Shown here: piece after piece, positions 61,790 through 64,000 of the stretch
Numbering within the stretch: position 1 is the first letter of the stretch
Layout: each line of letters begins with the position of its first letter
NCBI GenBank assembly: GCA_019113985.1
Contig: DXGJ01000009.1
Coordinates: forward strand, 1-64,000
Source: Candidatus Levilactobacillus faecigallinarum
GTDB lineage: Bacteria; Bacillota; Bacilli; Lactobacillales; Lactobacillaceae
DNA length: 64,000 bases
Reading direction: 5' to 3'
Notes under the pieces: generated by a model
What the model was told of the DNA's origin: nothing
Seen by the model: only the letters and a program-made list of their open reading frames with translations
The model's database searches: none
Translations under genes and position numbers: made by a program

Positions 61790-62917
61790 GTGAGTTTATG
61801 GCAGCGATTTATTGAAAACGTCCGCCTGCGCCGGTTTACGGTGCTGGCGTTGATCATCGTCATCCTGTGGCTGGTCCGCAGCGAGATGAACATGATTCTC
61901 TTGACGTTTATCTTCACCTTCATGGTGTTGAAGGTGGTGAAGTTCGTTCGGCGACACGTCAAGATTCCGTCGCAGCTGGTGGTGATCGCCATCTACGTTC
62001 TGGTTCTAGGGGGCCTGTATTGGGCGGTCACGGCTTACCTGCCTCAAATCGTGACCTCGTCAGTTCATGGGATTGAGAAGCTCTATCGCTTCTATCAGAA
62101 CCCGGACAACGACACCAGTCAAGTCGCCAAGTGGGTCACCAACTACATCAGTACCTCCGACCTGATTGGACAGGTTCAGAACAGCGCCAAGGTTGTGTTG
62201 AACTACCTGTCGACGATTGGCTCGTTCGGGGTCACGTTATTCATGTCGATGATTCTGAGCTTCTTCTTCACCATTGAGGATAAACAGATGGCGGCCTTCT
62301 CCAAACACTTCCTGACCAGTACCTATGGCTGGTTCTTCGAGGACATTAAGTTCTTCGCCGACAAGTTCGTCAACACGTTCGGCGTGGTGCTGGAAGCTCA
62401 ACTCTTTATCGCGTTGTGCAACACGGTGATTACCACCATCGTCTTGGCCATCATGAAGATGCCACAGTTACCGACGCTGGCAATTATGATTTTTGTCCTG
62501 AGTCTGATTCCGGTGGCCGGGGTCATCGTGTCGATCATTCCGTTAGCCATCCTGGGCTACTCGGTGGGGGGCTACCGCTACGTCATTTACATCCTGTTGA
62601 TGATTGTGATTGTCCACACCTTAGAGGCCTACGTGTTGAATCCCAAGTTCATGTCGAGTCGGACTGAGCTGCCAATCTTCTACACCTTCGTGGTGCTGCT
62701 GGCCGGGGAACAACTCTTCGGCGTCTGGGGGCTGATCGTCGGGGTCCCGATTTTCACCTTCTTCCTGGACATCCTGGGCGTGCGACCGGTTCACGGGTTG
62801 CATCCGGGGGTCGACGTGGAAAAGCTGCGACAGTACGGGCAAGACCATATCCCGCACCGCGGTGGTTCGGAGGATGATGATCCGGATGGGTCCCAAAATG
62901 ATAAAACTAAAAAATAA
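61790..62917 (+). CDS. AI-2E family transporter/permease
   Basis: LSLIPVAGVIVSIIPLAILGYSVGG, LEAYVLNPKFMSSRTELP; GTG start with GGGAGGG RBS. Confidence 0.88.
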   Translation: MSLWQRFIENVRLRRFTVLALIIVILWLVRSEMNMILLTFIFTFMVLKVVKFVRRHVKIPSQLVVIAIYVLVLGGLYWAVTAYLPQIVTSSVHGIEKLYRFYQNPDNDTSQVAKWVTNYISTSDLIGQVQNSAKVVLNYLSTIGSFGVTLFMSMILSFFFTIEDKQMAAFSKHFLTSTYGWFFEDIKFFADKFVNTFGVVLEAQLFIALCNTVITTIVLAIMKMPQLPTLAIMIFVLSLIPVAGVIVSIIPLAILGYSVGGYRYVIYILLMIVIVHTLEAYVLNPKFMSSRTELPIFYTFVVLLAGEQLFGVWGLIVGVPIFTFFLDILGVRPVHGLHPGVDVEKLRQYGQDHIPHRGGSEDDDPDGSQNDKTKK

Positions 62918-63040
62918 TTAGGTAAAACGCTTGGACAGTGATGACGGCGGTCATTGGCTGACCAGGCGTTTTTTGCGGGGCGTTGACAAGCGTTCGCGGC
63001 CTTTGTATAGTAGCTAGTAATCAAATAGTCCTTTAACTTT

Positions 63041-63118
63041 AGTCCCGTGAGGCTGGTAAGGATACGGCGTAAGTCGGCCATTTTCGTGTACACGGGATGG
63101 GCGGCTATTTTTTTGCGG
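63041..63118 (+). promoter_or_regulatory. PyrR-type attenuator leader
   Basis: AGTCCCGTGAGGCT matches the PyrR-binding consensus ARUCCNGNGAGGYU; tcccgtg/cacggga and downstream GC stem with TTTTTTT. Confidence 0.8.
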
Positions 63119-63177
63119 AAAAACCGGTGCGACCCTTACCCGGACCGGGACGAAGCGAGATTGAGGAGGAAATCACC

Positions 63178-64000
63178 ATGGCAAGAGAGAAGCAAGATTA
63201 CCGTAATCCGGAGGCCGTCTTAGACGTTTACGAACGGCCGGCCATGCCGGGTTGGATCTTTTTATCCCTGCAACACCTGTTTTCGATGTTCGGCTCGACG
63301 GTTCTGGTCCCATTACTGGTGGGCTTGAACCCCAGCATCGCGCTGTTTAGCTCCGGCGTCGGCACGCTACTACATATTCTGATTACCAAAGGTCGGATTC
63401 CGGCCTACATGAGTTCGAGCTTTTCGTTTATCGTGCCCAGCATTGCCCTAATGAAGGCTGCCGGGTACGCCGGGGTCGCCCAGGGGACGATTGCCGTAGG
63501 TCTGGTCTACCTGGTGGTCGCCGTGCTGGTCGGCAGCTTCGGGGCCGACTGGATCGATAAGGCGTTGCCCCCCATCGTGGTGGGGCCGGTGGTCATCGTT
63601 ATCGGGATGTCGGTGGCTGGGAGTGCCGCGACTAATGCGATGATGAACAACGGTCATTATGATTTGAAATACTTCGGGATTGCCATGTTTACACTGGTGG
63701 TAACGGTCCTGTTCAACATGTACCTCAAGGGCTTCTGGAGCAATATTGCCATTCTCTTGGGAATCGTGGTCGGCTACCTGCTGTCGTTGTGGGCCGGCAT
63801 CGTTGATTTCTCAAAGGTCGGCAGTACGCCCTGGTTACAGTTGCCCGCCTTTGAGTTGCCCTTCCTGAGTTACCAGCCCAAGCAGATCTACTGGGACGCC
63901 ATCATTAGTTTTGCGCCGATTGCGTTTGTCACCATGGCCGAACACCTGGGACACATCATGGTGCTGGATGAGCTGACCCACCGGGACTTCTTCAAGAATC
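63178..64000 (+). CDS. Uracil permease, NCS2 family (truncated by window end)
   Basis: MAREKQDYRNPEAVLDVYERPAMPGWIFLSLQHLFSMFGSTVLVPLLVGLNPSIALFSSGVGTLLHILITKGRIPAYMSSSFSFI; RBS GAGGAGG; no stop before 64000 (absent from ORF track). Confidence 0.92.
   Translation, partial: MAREKQDYRNPEAVLDVYERPAMPGWIFLSLQHLFSMFGSTVLVPLLVGLNPSIALFSSGVGTLLHILITKGRIPAYMSSSFSFIVPSIALMKAAGYAGVAQGTIAVGLVYLVVAVLVGSFGADWIDKALPPIVVGPVVIVIGMSVAGSAATNAMMNNGHYDLKYFGIAMFTLVVTVLFNMYLKGFWSNIAILLGIVVGYLLSLWAGIVDFSKVGSTPWLQLPAFELPFLSYQPKQIYWDAIISFAPIAFVTMAEHLGHIMVLDELTHRDFFKN

Overview
The window is a chromosomal segment of a Lactobacillaceae genome. It is most likely Levilactobacillus (L. brevis group), judged from the S-layer proteins and the rsmG-noc-soj-parB-ychF-guaB core block near the origin. 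Main content: (1) two divergent S-layer genes flanking a YfhO/CsbB-type membrane glycosylation pair; (2) a WxL/DUF916/LPXTG cell-surface cluster; (3) a ComK-like gene, a MarR regulator and small conserved genes; (4) a nucleoside salvage region (compact DeoB-like protein, NupC, AzgA-type permease, nucleosidase) preceded by an ORF-free 1.2 kb gap; (5) the rsmG/noc/soj/parB/ychF block; (6) a repeated module of small basic secreted proteins and large polytopic GT-C-like membrane proteins; (7) guaB, a matrixin-like protease, a VanRS-like two-component system with dacA, FetAB-like ABC transporter, YhgE/Pip, AzlCD, cfa, a ROK regulator, an AI-2E transporter and a PyrR-attenuated uracil permease truncated by the window end. 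The strongest unexplained signals are: (a) a ~615-nt apparently noncoding transcription unit at about 21900-22517, with a consensus promoter overlapped by a cre site, a 5'/3' closing helix of about 21 bp and its own terminator, so a candidate large ornate RNA; (b) the secreted-basic-protein/GT-C modules, in which three paralogous secreted genes share near-identical TTGACW-N17-TAGAAT promoters, plus Ser-rich tracts that recur in one S-layer protein. No database search was run; family names come from recalled motifs.
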